A DNA stretch of 64,000 nucleotides from assembly GCA_945643635.1 (NCBI GenBank), contig CALZFC010000248.1, positions 3,701,501 through 3,765,500 on the forward strand, written 5' to 3'. This DNA is from Allodiplogaster sudhausi (Eukaryota; Nematoda; Chromadorea; Rhabditida; Diplogasteridae). Position 1 is the stretch's first letter, and every line of letters begins with the position of its first letter. The translations under genes were made by a program, and so were the position numbers. The notes below the pieces were generated by a model that was given only the letters and a program-made list of their open reading frames with translations, was not told the origin of the DNA and made no database searches. Below, one piece after another: positions 21,434 through 31,790 of the stretch.

Positions 21434-21956
21434 CGTGACCTTATCCCCTCTATCTAGTTCCGGTTTTCCCTCCGCCTCGCGCCCTCTCCCTCGGGTCTCT
21501 CCGCTTCTTCTTCTCCTTCTCCGGCAAGGGGAGTACGAGCAGCGACTTCCGGATTCGACTCCGCCACTTCGGAACTGTCGTTGCCCGCCGAGCAGCGACT
21601 CAGGATAGGAAGCAAAGATATGAAGAATCATAAGCGTGATAGATGGATGGAAGAGAGAGAGACGGGGAGAGAATCAGAGAGAGACAGACAACGAGTGAGA
21701 GACACAGAAAGAGAGACAAAAAGAGAGAGGAGAGAGACAGACAACGAGAGAGAGAGAGAGGAGAGAGATAGAGACAGACAACGAGTGAGAGACAAAGAGA
21801 GAGAGAGGAGAGAGACATAGAACGAGAGAGGAGACAGATAGAGAAGAGAAAGAGACACACACAAAGAGAGAGTGAAGAGAGACAGAGGGAGAAGAGAAAG
21901 AGAGAATGGGAGAGGGAGAGGGAGAGAGAGAGAGACAGAGACAGAGAGAGAGAGAA

Positions 21957-22003
<47 letters not shown>

Positions 22004-22539
22004 AACCCCCTTAATCGCCGCTCGCAACGCTGCCAGAGTCAGCCAGTCACGGTGGGCAAATGCCAACTCTGAACATGATTATTGTTATTCTTGTTTTATT
22101 AATATATTTAGTCTTTGTTTTATTCTTACACAGAAATAACAACACTCTTTTCCCGCATCAACAATTGAACACAGTTTTTGTGTGAAGGCAGTGAAAATGC
22201 AATCTTCTTATCCAAAACGGCGAATAAACGCCACTGAATGATATCCAAATGAAAACAAGAGTGTGGGTGGTGGATATACTACCCGGAAGGCAGGGCACAT
22301 TACTTCCTTACTGGCCATATATCAGACCCATATCAAGAATAGCGACATATATGCCCGCTATTAGGGTCCGATATCTGAGCCTAATTAGGCTACATTTCAC
22401 CCCATGATCCAAACCCCCACCTCGGAAGAGCCCTGTGACAGAGTCATGCCGAATGATGGTGTAGATGTAGCATGTGTTGAAGAGGAGAAGAGCCGCCTTC
22501 ACTACGATGGCAGCCAAGCCGAGGCCGGCGCCAAAGAGG
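21434..22539 (-). pseudogene. aph-1: duplicated fragment of aph-1 (exons 9 and 8)
   Basis: Direct-orientation copy of 33186-34115. The exon 9 equivalent (about 21434-21605) has a mutated acceptor (TATCCTGAG instead of CTCTCCAG), and the Pao element has replaced its end. The intron, including a long GA tract (21645-22000), is retained. The exon 8 equivalent (22421-22539) still reads VKAALLLFNTCYIYTIIRHD. Similarity ends at AGAGG (22535-22539), only five bases before the exon 8 acceptor of the true gene. Intron retention rules out an mRNA-derived retrocopy. It lacks all upstream exons and is not expected to make a product. Confidence 0.9.
21645..22000. repeat. GA microsatellite with AGACAGACAACGAG interspersions
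   Basis: Purine-rich plus strand, much longer than the homologous tract at 33415-33570. The length difference is the main divergence between the two duplicated segments. Confidence 0.85.
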
Positions 22540-22588
22540 TATAAACAATGTTGCCAATTACTTTTGAAATATAAATTCTGAATTTCAG

Positions 22589-24934
22589 GATGTGAAAAAA
22601 GAAAGCGGCGACCTGCCTATTGGCGCCATCGTTGGTGGCGGTGGCTTCCTGGCGCTCCTTGCCATCTTTATCGGTGTGTTTAGGAAAGCAATCGATATTC
22701 GATTGGTCGATATTTAATTATTGATAAATCATAATTCGATGAGAATCAAATTTATATTTTATTCGATAACGAGCCATAATCGATTGATGGCCAATTCATA
22801 ATTCTGAGCTTTCAGTGGTCGGATGCATCATTTATTGGAAGTGCCGCAAGACAGTCGCAGTCGTCGTCAAGAGGGATGAAACGGATCAGGACCGTCAGAT
22901 CCGCGCGGATGCGCAGAGTTCGTAGTATTGTCTTAATACTTTATAATGTGTCTATTTTATAAGTTAAGCAGCAGTATTATCTACTTTATATTGTAGTGTA
23001 CTGCTACTCGACACTGCAAAAGTATACTATAATGCAAATATAATTGCTGGAATCTCACATTAGAGAGAATTCGTAAGAGTCCTTTTCAGATAGCATTAAA
23101 GCATTCAACAAAGTTGTTGCCGACACTGTGATGAAGATGTGGTACGACTTCATCGGAAAGGACAATAAGGTATTCCGACGTTCTTTCTCTGTCTAATCAA
23201 GCTGTCTTAAGTTGAAAGCCTCCGAATAACTGTAAAATGTGGTGTAAAATGTAAGCGAATATAATGCAAGAAATGCAGTAATTTGTGAAAATTATTAAAA
23301 AAATAAAATAAAAAATTTAATTTCAGGGAGGAAATGCTCCTGCCAACGAGCTGATTCCGAATGATGTATATGATAAGGACGTCATCCATATGTTAGTATT
23401 TTTTTCGGCGAAATGTTTTTACATAAAAATATTCTGATAACATTTTTAATAAAAAGTATATAACGTAGATGTAATAACTTTAAATATATTCATTATAATA
23501 ATTTATTTGCAGCGTAAACCTTCCACTCGTTATCGCTTCCATGGTCGATCCGAAGTTGCCCGACGGCAAGAAAATGCACTGGAACTTCGTGAACGACGAG
23601 AAGACACTGATCGCGGCCATGGTAAATGTATGAAGTTTATCGATCGAAGACAATCGATCGATGTATTCAAAGTCATGTCGACAAATTATTATTATGAATC
23701 ATCTTTTCCAGTGCCCGAACACCAAGCAGCTGCCGCACTTCTTCCTGAGCGCCGTGCACCTCGGCGTCGAGTGCATCGTGCAGCTGACACGTCGCAACGA
23801 GAAGACCTACGACAAACATAGTGATGTATTGTATATTTAGACACTTAACTCGCATCCCATCTCTTGATCATGAAAATGGGCGTTAATTGGGTTTGGCCAG
23901 GCCATATCCTTAACCTTTACGACTTCTGGAACTGATCATTTCTACCTTTGCAGATGGCAGAGTACCTTCCACAGTGCAAGACCAAGTTCTGCAAGGGGGT
24001 GATCGGCAAAACGAGCATCGCCGTTCAAGTCGTCGACGTCGAAGCAAAAGTATAAGACCACCCCCCCCCCACTTTACTATTGGATAGACAGACCCATTTT
24101 CGATCCCCAACTTATCGAATCATTGCAGCCGTCGTTCATGCGCCGCCGCCTTGAAGTCGAGGTGAAGGACGAGACCGGCAAGTCGGTCGTGCACTCCATC
24201 GAGCACTACCAATACTTCGACTGGGAGGACCACGACCTGCCCACCGAGCGCGGCGGCATCCTCGTTAGTTTTGGCTCCGCCTACCCGTCCAAAATGGATT
24301 TCAACACCTGATTTTTTGATCGTAATCCTGCTCACCATTCAGGACTTCACCGAAGAAGTCTTCAAGTACGCCACGTACGCGAACAAGTGCACGCTCGTCC
24401 ACTGCCGCGGAGGAATCGGGCGCACGGGCGCCTTCCTCGTCTGCCTGGTTAGGCTCCGCCCACCCCTCCATTAGTAAACCTCTCCTAAATCGCCTTCACT
24501 TTCAGACCATGCTGAGACGTGCCTTCGACGGCAAGCAGCTTACGACTGAGGAAGTCTTCGGGATTGCGAAATCCATCCGCCTTCGCCGCTGCCGAGCCAT
24601 TCAGGAACCGTCTGTAAGGGGATCTCGTCTTTTCAACCTCGTCACACCTTCGCCTTAATGTACCCTGACCTTCTTTAACCTCTTCTCGCTTTGCAGCAGC
24701 TTGCCTTCGCCCTCTACATCGCTGCCTACACGCTGATCCAGCTGGCGGACCTTCCGGCAGAGAAGCTCGACCTCATCAAGGACTTCGCCGTGCAGTGCAA
24801 CACCGCCATCATGTACGTTCTTGCTAGGGCTACAGACTTAGATATCGATTGATTTCAGCGACGCTCAAGTCACGCAAAAGGACAAGGAAAAGCCGGAAAA
24901 GGCTGAGAAGGCAAAGGCAGAGCTGCCAAAATAG
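22589..24934 (+). CDS. transmembrane protein-tyrosine phosphatase, 5'-truncated
   Basis: Twelve exons: 22589-22673, 22816-22917, 23090-23169, 23327-23391, 23513-23621, 23712-23825, 23954-24049, 24129-24263, 24343-24447, 24506-24613, 24697-24812, 24859-24934. All are GT-AG and close to 396 residues plus stop. The first visible exons encode one membrane helix (IGAIVGGGGFLALLAIFI...) and a basic stop-transfer WKCRK, so the missing 5' part should hold a signal peptide and ectodomain. The cytosolic PTP domain has the active-site loop HCRGGIGRTG (Cys about residue 283, Arg about 289) and a WPD-loop variant WED (Asp about 251). The KNRY-type substrate loop is not obvious. A lysine/glutamate-rich tail follows. 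Nematodes have many divergent PTPs of this kind. The nucleophile, arginine and acid are kept, so activity is possible. Upstream of exon 1 the DNA switches at 22,540 to the aph-1 duplicate. Confidence 0.88.
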
Positions 24935-25100
24935 GCGGGAAAGACGAGCCTAACATGACACACCCTTTGACCCCTCTCCATCTATCCCCTTGACACCTCC
25001 CCTGAACACCTCCCCTGAACACCTCCCCAGAACACCTTCCCTGAACACCTTCACACTGACCCTCTGAATAAAGAAGATAAAGGGCAAATTAAAAGAATGT
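24935..25100 (+). terminator. 3' UTR and polyadenylation signal of the phosphatase gene
   Basis: AATAAA at 25067-25072, about 133 nt after the stop. Between them is a 15-bp tandem repeat, CACCTCCCCTGAACA, in four to five variants (about 24,988-25,050). Confidence 0.65.
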
Positions 25101-26455
25101 TGTTATCGCATGTACATCAAGTTAAGTCTGAAAATTGGTGGGAAAACAATCAATCAATCTTTGAATTGGAAGGTTCGAGGCAAAGAAATTGTAAAGTAGG
25201 AGCAAAGCAAAAGAAGTGATAAAATTAAATTTAGTGGTCGCTCACTTCTCCTCCTTCCAAATCAGTCTGTCTTGTCTCCTTTTCTATATTCAGTGATATG
25301 CCCAAGTGGACAATCCGATTTCTGTTTGCAGACTTTTTCCATGTTATGCAGATCAAGTCATTAAACCTTAGTCGACTCAGAAAAAATACATCGCTTTTCC
25401 TGGATTCTGACCAACACAAACGTTGTGTCCAAAACATTCTCAAAAGATGGTATGTAATTTATAGAACTCGAATAGCCATCTAAATAAGCTCACCTGTTCT
25501 CGGCGAATATATTGTATATATACATGGAAATCACACATTCTCTTTATTCTTCCTCTGTTAGCTCGGTCGGCTTCTTTCCTACACTCCATTGATCAAGAAA
25601 TGGAAAAAAATTGAACTTATCTCCAATGAGTAATATTGAGAAATTTCATAAGAAGGAAATGAATTCTGTAAATTCGTGGGAAGTAAAGAAAATCAATCCT
25701 TGATCGGGGAAAAAGGAAATTAAAAGAAGGGGAAACAGCAAGCAAAAGATGAAAAGGAAATGAAAAATAAGAGCAAAGTTTCAATAAAAAACTTTTTAAG
25801 TTTGTAAAATATTTGGGGTTAAATTAAGGTTCCGGAGCAAAGAAATTGTGAATGAGCAAAGTAAAAGAATAGATAAAATTACACTTATCTCCTTCAAAAT
25901 TTTGACATCCAATACTTTTGTTTAGTCTCGTTTTCTGCAATCAGTATTGTGCCCAATTGTCTTATCCGACTTGGAGTTTGCCTTTTAGCTGTAAGCTTTA
26001 TATTTTCAGATAAATTCAAAACAAAACCAGAGCTTCAATTCAGTCGTGCAAACTGATCAACTTTCATCCACTATTCTTGTAATGACAAAAGATCAAGAAT
26101 AAATTAATCTGGCATCAGAAAACGAGTCAGAGCTCATCGAAGCTGCCTCCTCTGCTGTCATCGCCGATCCGAGTCTCCAACCCTAAGCCAATAACTTATC
26201 AAATCAATATGCAAAATGAAAATGATGAAAAAAATTAATGAAAGTCATTTGGTTCAAAAAGGAATAATAAAAAAAGATTTTAAAAAAATTGCCAAAAATG
26301 TCGAAAAACGCCAAGATCTGGCGTTAATCACCGTACATGGGGTATGAATGTTTGGTGTGTTTTTGTATGGTAGGATGCCGCCTCTCCCTACTGAAATGGC
26401 GATGTACTATTGTATTCGTCTTGTCCGATTCCTAATTGCAACCTACTGGTGTAAT
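25101..26455. other. intergenic DNA with a diverged direct repeat
   Basis: Two stretches resemble each other: about 25,140-25,340 and about 25,810-26,000. Both run GGTTC-GAGCAAAGAAATTGT, then GATAAAATTA, TCTCCTTC, GTCTCGTTTTCT or GTCTCCTTTTCT, CAGTATTGTGCCCAA and a CCGA(C/T)T ending. No exon was recognised. The rest is AT-rich. Confidence 0.45.
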
Positions 26456-26459
26456 TGTA

Positions 26460-26932
26460 AATATTTGTAGAGAGAGGAGAGAGAGGAGGGAGAGGAGAGA
26501 GAGGAGGGAGAGGAGAGAGAGGAGGGAGAGGAAAGAGAGGAGAGAGAGGAGAGAGAGGAGGGAGAGGAGAGAGAGGAGAGAGAGGAGAGAGAGGAGGGAG
26601 AGGAGAGAGAGGAGGGAGAGGAGAGAGAGGAGAGAGAGGAGGGAGAGGAGAGAGAGGAGAGAGAGGAGAGAGAGGAGGGAGAGGAGAGAGAGGAGGGAGA
26701 GGAGAGAGAGGAGAGAGAGGAGGGAGAGGAGAGAGAGGAGAGAGAGGAGAGAGGGGAGAGAGAGGAGGGAGAGGAGAGAGAGGAGGGAGAGGAGAGAGAG
26801 GAGGGAGAGGAGAGAGAGGAGAGAGAGGAGAGAGAGGAGGGAGAGGAGAGAGAGGAGGGAGAGGAGAGAGAGGAGGGAGAGGAGAGAGAGGAGAGAGAGG
26901 AGGGAGAGGAGGGAGAGGAGGGAGCTCTCTCT
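26460..26932. repeat. 9-bp purine minisatellite (GAGAGAGGA)n
   Basis: About 470 bp of GAGAGAGGA with GAGGGAGGA variants. Because the unit is a multiple of 3, all frames stay open, giving an artefactual Arg/Glu repeat frame of over 150 codons. It ends at GGGAGCTCTCTCTAC, the same junction as the other minisatellites in the repeat mosaic. Confidence 0.9.
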
Positions 26933-28136
26933 ACTTATTGCTTCTTGTTGTGAGAACAGCTATAGGTCAGAAGAGCCACCATGTGTGTGTGCTCTTCTTT
27001 GTGTTCTTGTGCTCAGCCAGCTGCTCTTCCAATCTCTCCACTCGTGCGCACATCTCATCCTGTCCGTGCATCTCCTTCTCCAGTTGGAACTCCAGGAGAT
27101 GTTCGTTGAACTTCTTCTTCTTCTTCCTTGATATTGTCAAGCCAAGGTCCCTGGTCGAGTAGAAGCCGGCCGTGGGAGAATTGTCAAGCCTGCTCTCTGG
27201 TCGAGTAAGAGCAGGCGAGGGGAATGTACATATGTATGTGTTTCTGTCGCCCCGGATCTCCCCTATTACGGTTGAGCTTCTTGGTTACACATTTATCGTT
27301 TACATTTACTCATCATCACACTTAACAGAAGGGGGGCCAAAGGGGGGGGAGGGGAGATCCGCGGAGAGGGGGGAAGCTGCCAGCCGTCCTCTGAAGGTGT
27401 TTTTCTCCCACTGCCGGCAGCTTTCCCGAGTGGCCTCACCCCCCAGGGGTGGGGGGCGGGGCCACTGCTCTCTCCCCGCCGTAACATCCCCCCTTTTAAG
27501 GTATGATTGGTCCCTCAATCTATTACAAGAAAGAGAGCGAGAGATGTAAAGAAAAATTAATAAAAAAAAATAAACATACAAAATGTGTCCTAGTGTCTTC
27601 TTTATTTCACACGAATACACGAAAAAAAGTTTCGGAGCGCCGATAAGGGATCGAACGAATGAGAATGATGTAGAAATTTTGAGAGAGAGAATGAGAGAGG
27701 AAAACAAAAATGGGAGATAGAAGAGTAGGAAGAGAAAGAGAAAGGGAAAAGACTGAGCATCTTGGCCATACGTATTGCGAGACGTCAAACGGGCGGTACC
27801 TCCTCATAATTGTAGTCTTCAGCCGGGACCTCCATGTTCGGCTTCAGGGCCCGGTCATGACAGATTCATGCATTCTGAGCAGTTTAACGTTGTTTTTCTT
27901 CAAGAATAGAAACAAGAAAGATTTAAAAAAAAAAGTAGATTACGACTAATAATTGAATAGAATAATTGCACGGACTTGTCCAATTCATCGAAATCGTTGC
28001 GTGTAGTCTGCAGGCAGATGTATGCTGCCAGAACTGAGTGGATAGAAATCTCCGTGTACGGGAGCAGAGAGAAGAAAAGTGAGACCCCGAGTGAGTGCGG
28101 AGGGGCAACTGGCGATGACCACGAGCAGGCCTCCCA

Positions 28137-28187
<51 letters not shown>

Positions 28188-28278
28188 TTCCGCGCAACAT
28201 CTCTCTGTCTCTCTCTCACACACTTTATCTCTGTCTCGCTTCTCTCTCTCGTATTGCTTTCTCTCTATTACCGCTCTT

Positions 28279-28319
<41 letters not shown>

Positions 28320-29242
28320 ACTTCTCCCTATATTACACTCGGTCACGCTATCAGCTTCTCTCCTCCAAATCTCCCGCCTTTCTCTCTCTCACCAACAGCT
28401 GCTTGTCACGCCTCGCCAATTTCTTGCAAGTAAACATAGTACGGCACTTCAGACGAGATATCCCTTTTATCGCCCGAATCAAACCAATCCTTTCAGTCGC
28501 CGGCTAAGAAAAGACTCTTCACACGCCTACACTCCATGATATTTGTTCTGTTAATCTTGGCACTTACAATTGGTGCTCAACCTTGAGCCATCTGATTTGT
28601 GGGTGTCAAGATCATGTCGGCCAGATAGGAAAAGCTTGCAGAATGCACCATACTCTTCACATTTTCAACAACTTAGCGATTTGGACTGCTTGAATACATT
28701 AACTTCTCAACAGAATTTTTAAATTTTTTTCTTCAAAAACTTACAAGCAAAGACACCAAGAACAGTAACACATTCATGATTTATCAATTCATCTCGGATG
28801 ACGTCACCACAGAAACAAGTGAGAAAAAATACGGAAAATAAAATTAATAATTAAATATGTTAGTAACAACTGTACAAGTTGCGAGATAATAATAGAGAGA
28901 AACACATTAATGCTCGAGAGAATAAATAGAAAAGGAGCTCAGGAGAAGATGTGTTCTTATGCATTTCAAGCGCACTAAAAATTAAATTAACAGACAGGCA
29001 AGAAGACGTCTGTGAACAAAAATTACATATTAGGACCCCTTTCAATTGATGTTGTAGAGAAGGTTGGATTGGATCATGGTTTGGGAGGTTATACTATTAG
29101 GTTTACGATGCCCTAATTAAGGAAACATCTGGTGGTGGTGAGAAATATACCCTGAGGGGATTGGATCAGGTTTACGATGCCCTAATTAAGGAATAGGGTT
29201 AATCAACGTGTATATGTATATGATGGGGTGAGATATATACCC
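26933..29242 (-). repeat. repeat mosaic copy B' with full tail
   Basis: Closely matches copy B from 6028 to 7500: decayed coiled-coil region 26,950-27,140, G-rich stretch 27,335-27,480 ending CCGTAACATCCCCC, GGCTTCAGGGCCCGG (27,840), GCAGATGTATGCTGCC (28,015) and CT tract 28,138-28,325. It then adds the AT-rich tail (28,525-29,242) with a second TGACGTCA at 28799-28806. The tail ends ATATACCCTG and is cut by the LTR-like copy D. The coiled-coil frame is broken here. Confidence 0.6.
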
Positions 29243-29362
29243 TGTTACGGTCGGGTTCGGGTGACCTTGTGGCGGTCCCCTAGCCGCCGTGTCGTGGATT
29301 GGGACTACTTACACATTGTTACTTTACAAGTCTTTATTATCTTAGTTTTACTCATTCCTAGC

Positions 29363-29411
<49 letters not shown>

Positions 29412-29538
29412 GGGGGCAGGCCATGGGGGCAGCCGTCTCCTTGCGGCTCCCGGCGAACACTCGGCTAAGGAGGCTGTTCTTGGGAGGCGTGTCCTCCGCC
29501 GCCTTGGTCGGCTGCTGGCTCTGGTCCCGGGCATGACA
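29243..29538 (-). repeat. LTR-like sequence, copy D
   Basis: 296 bp, TGTTACGGTCGGGTTCGGGTG...CCCGGGCATGACA. On the minus strand it is preceded by AAACGTGGGGA. It contains a pure (GA)n tract at about 29,368-29,405 that is absent from the other LTR-like copies. The tail sequence to its left is interrupted exactly at its TG. Confidence 0.55.
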
Positions 29539-31040
29539 TCCCCACGTTTTACAAGAGTGGCCTTTCACTCTAACTAAGTTAAACACAGAAAGCGGAGAAA
29601 AAAAATGAGATAAACTATTCGTAAAGAAAGAAGAGGAGAGAAAGTTTTTTTTGAAGGCACAAATTGTATCATGTGAGCGAAATGAGAAGTGGAGGAAGAA
29701 GTAAAAAAAAATTTTTTCGTTTTGGGAGGAAATACGACTTCAACTTGAACGAGAAAGAAAATGAACAATCAGTACACAAAGGAACAAGAAAAGAGCGAAG
29801 GTGCCAAGCGCGCGGGAGAAAACGATGTGAAACAATCGTGCGAATGAAAAAAAAAGAAAGAGGAAAAGAACCTCAAAAAAAGAAATACTTTCATATTGGA
29901 AAAATGACGTTTGGGCCGAGTTTTTTCTCTTTTAGGCACGAGATAAATTTGAAAAATAATGAAAAATCGATGGGAAATGAAGACGTGATGTTGTGAACGT
30001 TCTGATTGTGAGCGCACGGGAAGACTCATGATCAGATATATCTATCGATAGAGGGCAAGGCTGGGCATCACTTGGTGTGCTGTCACAACGAGTGAGGGGA
30101 GAGGGAGGGGAGGGGGAGAGAGAGAGGAGGGAGGGGAGGGCGAGAAAGAGAGGAGGGAGGGGAGGGGGAGAGAGAGGAGGGGGAGAGCGAGGAGGGAGCT
30201 CTCTCTACTCATTGCTTCTCGTTGTGAGAAGAGCCTGGTTCAGAAGAGCAGCTAACTCCACGCCAGCTGCTCCTCCAATTTCTCAACTCGTGCGCGCATC
30301 TCATCCTTTTTGTGCTTCTCCTCCAGTTGGAGCTCCAGTAGGTGTTCTCGATGACGGTGTTGAACTTCTTCCTCATTTTTGTTCTGGTACAAATCATCTA
30401 TGTGTTTCCCTTTTGCTCCTCTCTCGCCTCCACTTTCAATAGCATAGTGTGCACCGTGACTTCTTCCTTCATGGCATCGTCGTATTTGTTCTGAAGATAG
30501 CTGACCGTCTCTCTTTCGCTGCTTAGAAGCTCCTGGTTTTCTTGGAACCTCCATGTTCGGCTTCAGGGCCCGGCCATGACAGATTCATGCATTCTGAGCA
30601 GCTTAACGTTGTTTCTTTCTTCAAGAATATCAAAAAGAAGGATTTAAGAAAGGTAAATTACGAATACTAATTGAATAGAATAATTGCTTGCATTTACCCA
30701 ATTCATCGTAATCCTTGCGTGTAGTCTGCAGGCAGATGTATGCTGCCAGGAAGGATAGAAATCTCCGTGTAAGGGAGCAGAAAGAAGAGCGATGTGGCAC
30801 CGATCGAGTGAGGAGGGGCAACTGGCGATGACCACGAACAGGCCTCCCATCTCTCTCTCTCTCTCACTCGCTCTCTCTCTCTCTTATCGCTCTCTCTCTC
30901 TCTCTCTTACCGCTCTTTGTCTCTCTCTCTCCATTTCTCCCTCCATTACACTCGATCACGCTATCAGCTTCTCTCCTCCTTTTCTTGCAAGTAAACATGA
31001 TATGGCACTTCATAAGAGATATCTTTATTTGTTCTGTTAA
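29539..31040 (-). repeat. repeat mosaic copy D
   Basis: AT block (29,595-30,085), short minisatellite (30,095-30,200), coiled-coil frame, GGCTTCAGGGCCCGG block (30,560), GCAGATGTATGCTGCC (30,733) and a CT tract (30,850-30,945). Same order as copies A and C but with only about 110 bp of minisatellite. Confidence 0.6.
30252..30554 (-). CDS. repeat-encoded coiled-coil ORF (copy D)
   Basis: A 100-codon minus-strand frame sharing KHIDDLYQNKN, EEEVQHRHREHLLELQLEE, RARVEKLEEQLAWS and the stop with copies A and C. Its N-terminal 45 codons are in a different frame from copy A because of small indels, which suggests only the C-terminal coil is under any constraint, if at all. Function unknown. Confidence 0.3.
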   Translation of the reverse strand: MEVPRKPGASKQRKRDGQLSSEQIRRCHEGRSHGAHYAIESGGERGAKGKHIDDLYQNKNEEEVQHRHREHLLELQLEEKHKKDEMRARVEKLEEQLAWS

Positions 31041-31790
31041 TCATTGCAGTGATGATCCGATACTTGAGAGCAAGCTCTTCACATTTTCAACACTTTTTGG
31101 ACTGCTTTAATACATTTATTCTTATTTCCTGCAATTCTTCTAAAACAGTAGATTCGTGCAACAGCAGTACTGGACATGAATGTGTAGTCACAGTAGAATG
31201 TGTTGATTCCATCACCACCATCCTGAAATTCGTCAATTTCATCTTGAGAGAGTCCACGATTTTACAGGAGTACACAAATTCTTGCATGTAATTCATTGAA
31301 TTCAAGATGTTTCTGATCGTGTTGTAAGAGATTGACGATTCATGAAGGAAGGACATGAGAGAACTGTCTTTAAGAGTTCCTTTTTCTCGGTAGATTCGCG
31401 CACAAAGCGTGTGCGTGACCATCAGATGTACATCGGTCTGATTTCACGAGATGAGCCATCACGGATACGATACACAGTCAAACAACTCGCCAGCGACTTC
31501 AAGGCCGGGAGACTGCCACTGCCCGATCTTCAGCTACCTCCGGTAGTCCCCGCCCCAGGGGCGGGACTTCCAGAGGGTAGGTCGACCCTGGATCATGACA
31601 ATATAAATGCCGAGCAAAAAAAATGAAATTAGTATGTATATTAAAAAGAGTAGAAGGGAAAGGTCCTTTTTTCTGAAAAGCATGTGGATGTTGAGATAGA
31701 AATGAGGAAAAAAAGGATCCAAGAAACGTTTTTTTCTGTTTTTTTTTCTTCTTTTCGCAATCAATAAAAACGCGGGCAATGTATAAAAAA
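31041..31790. other. unassigned segment with an orphan ORF fragment
   Basis: A plus-strand frame from about 31,391 to 31,626 contains RVRDHQMYIGLISRDEPSR then a proline-rich stretch. It is preceded by TTTTTCTCGGTAG and followed by GGCGGGACTTCC and ATCATGACA, the last resembling the LTR-like end. It could be the tail of a decayed retroelement protein or an exon. No family is recognised. Confidence 0.25.

Noticed and set aside
21434..22539. A processed (mRNA-derived) aph-1 pseudogene
   Set aside because: The intron between the two duplicated exons is retained, so it did not come from spliced mRNA.
22508..22541. A start exon for the phosphatase (ATG at about 22,508 followed by GTATAA)
   Set aside because: Joining it to the TM exon gives the wrong phase and an immediate stop, and the sequence is antisense aph-1 exon 8.
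26436..27131. 231-codon open frame of Arg/Glu repeats
   Set aside because: It is the translation of a 9-bp purine minisatellite; the unit length being a multiple of 3 keeps frames open.
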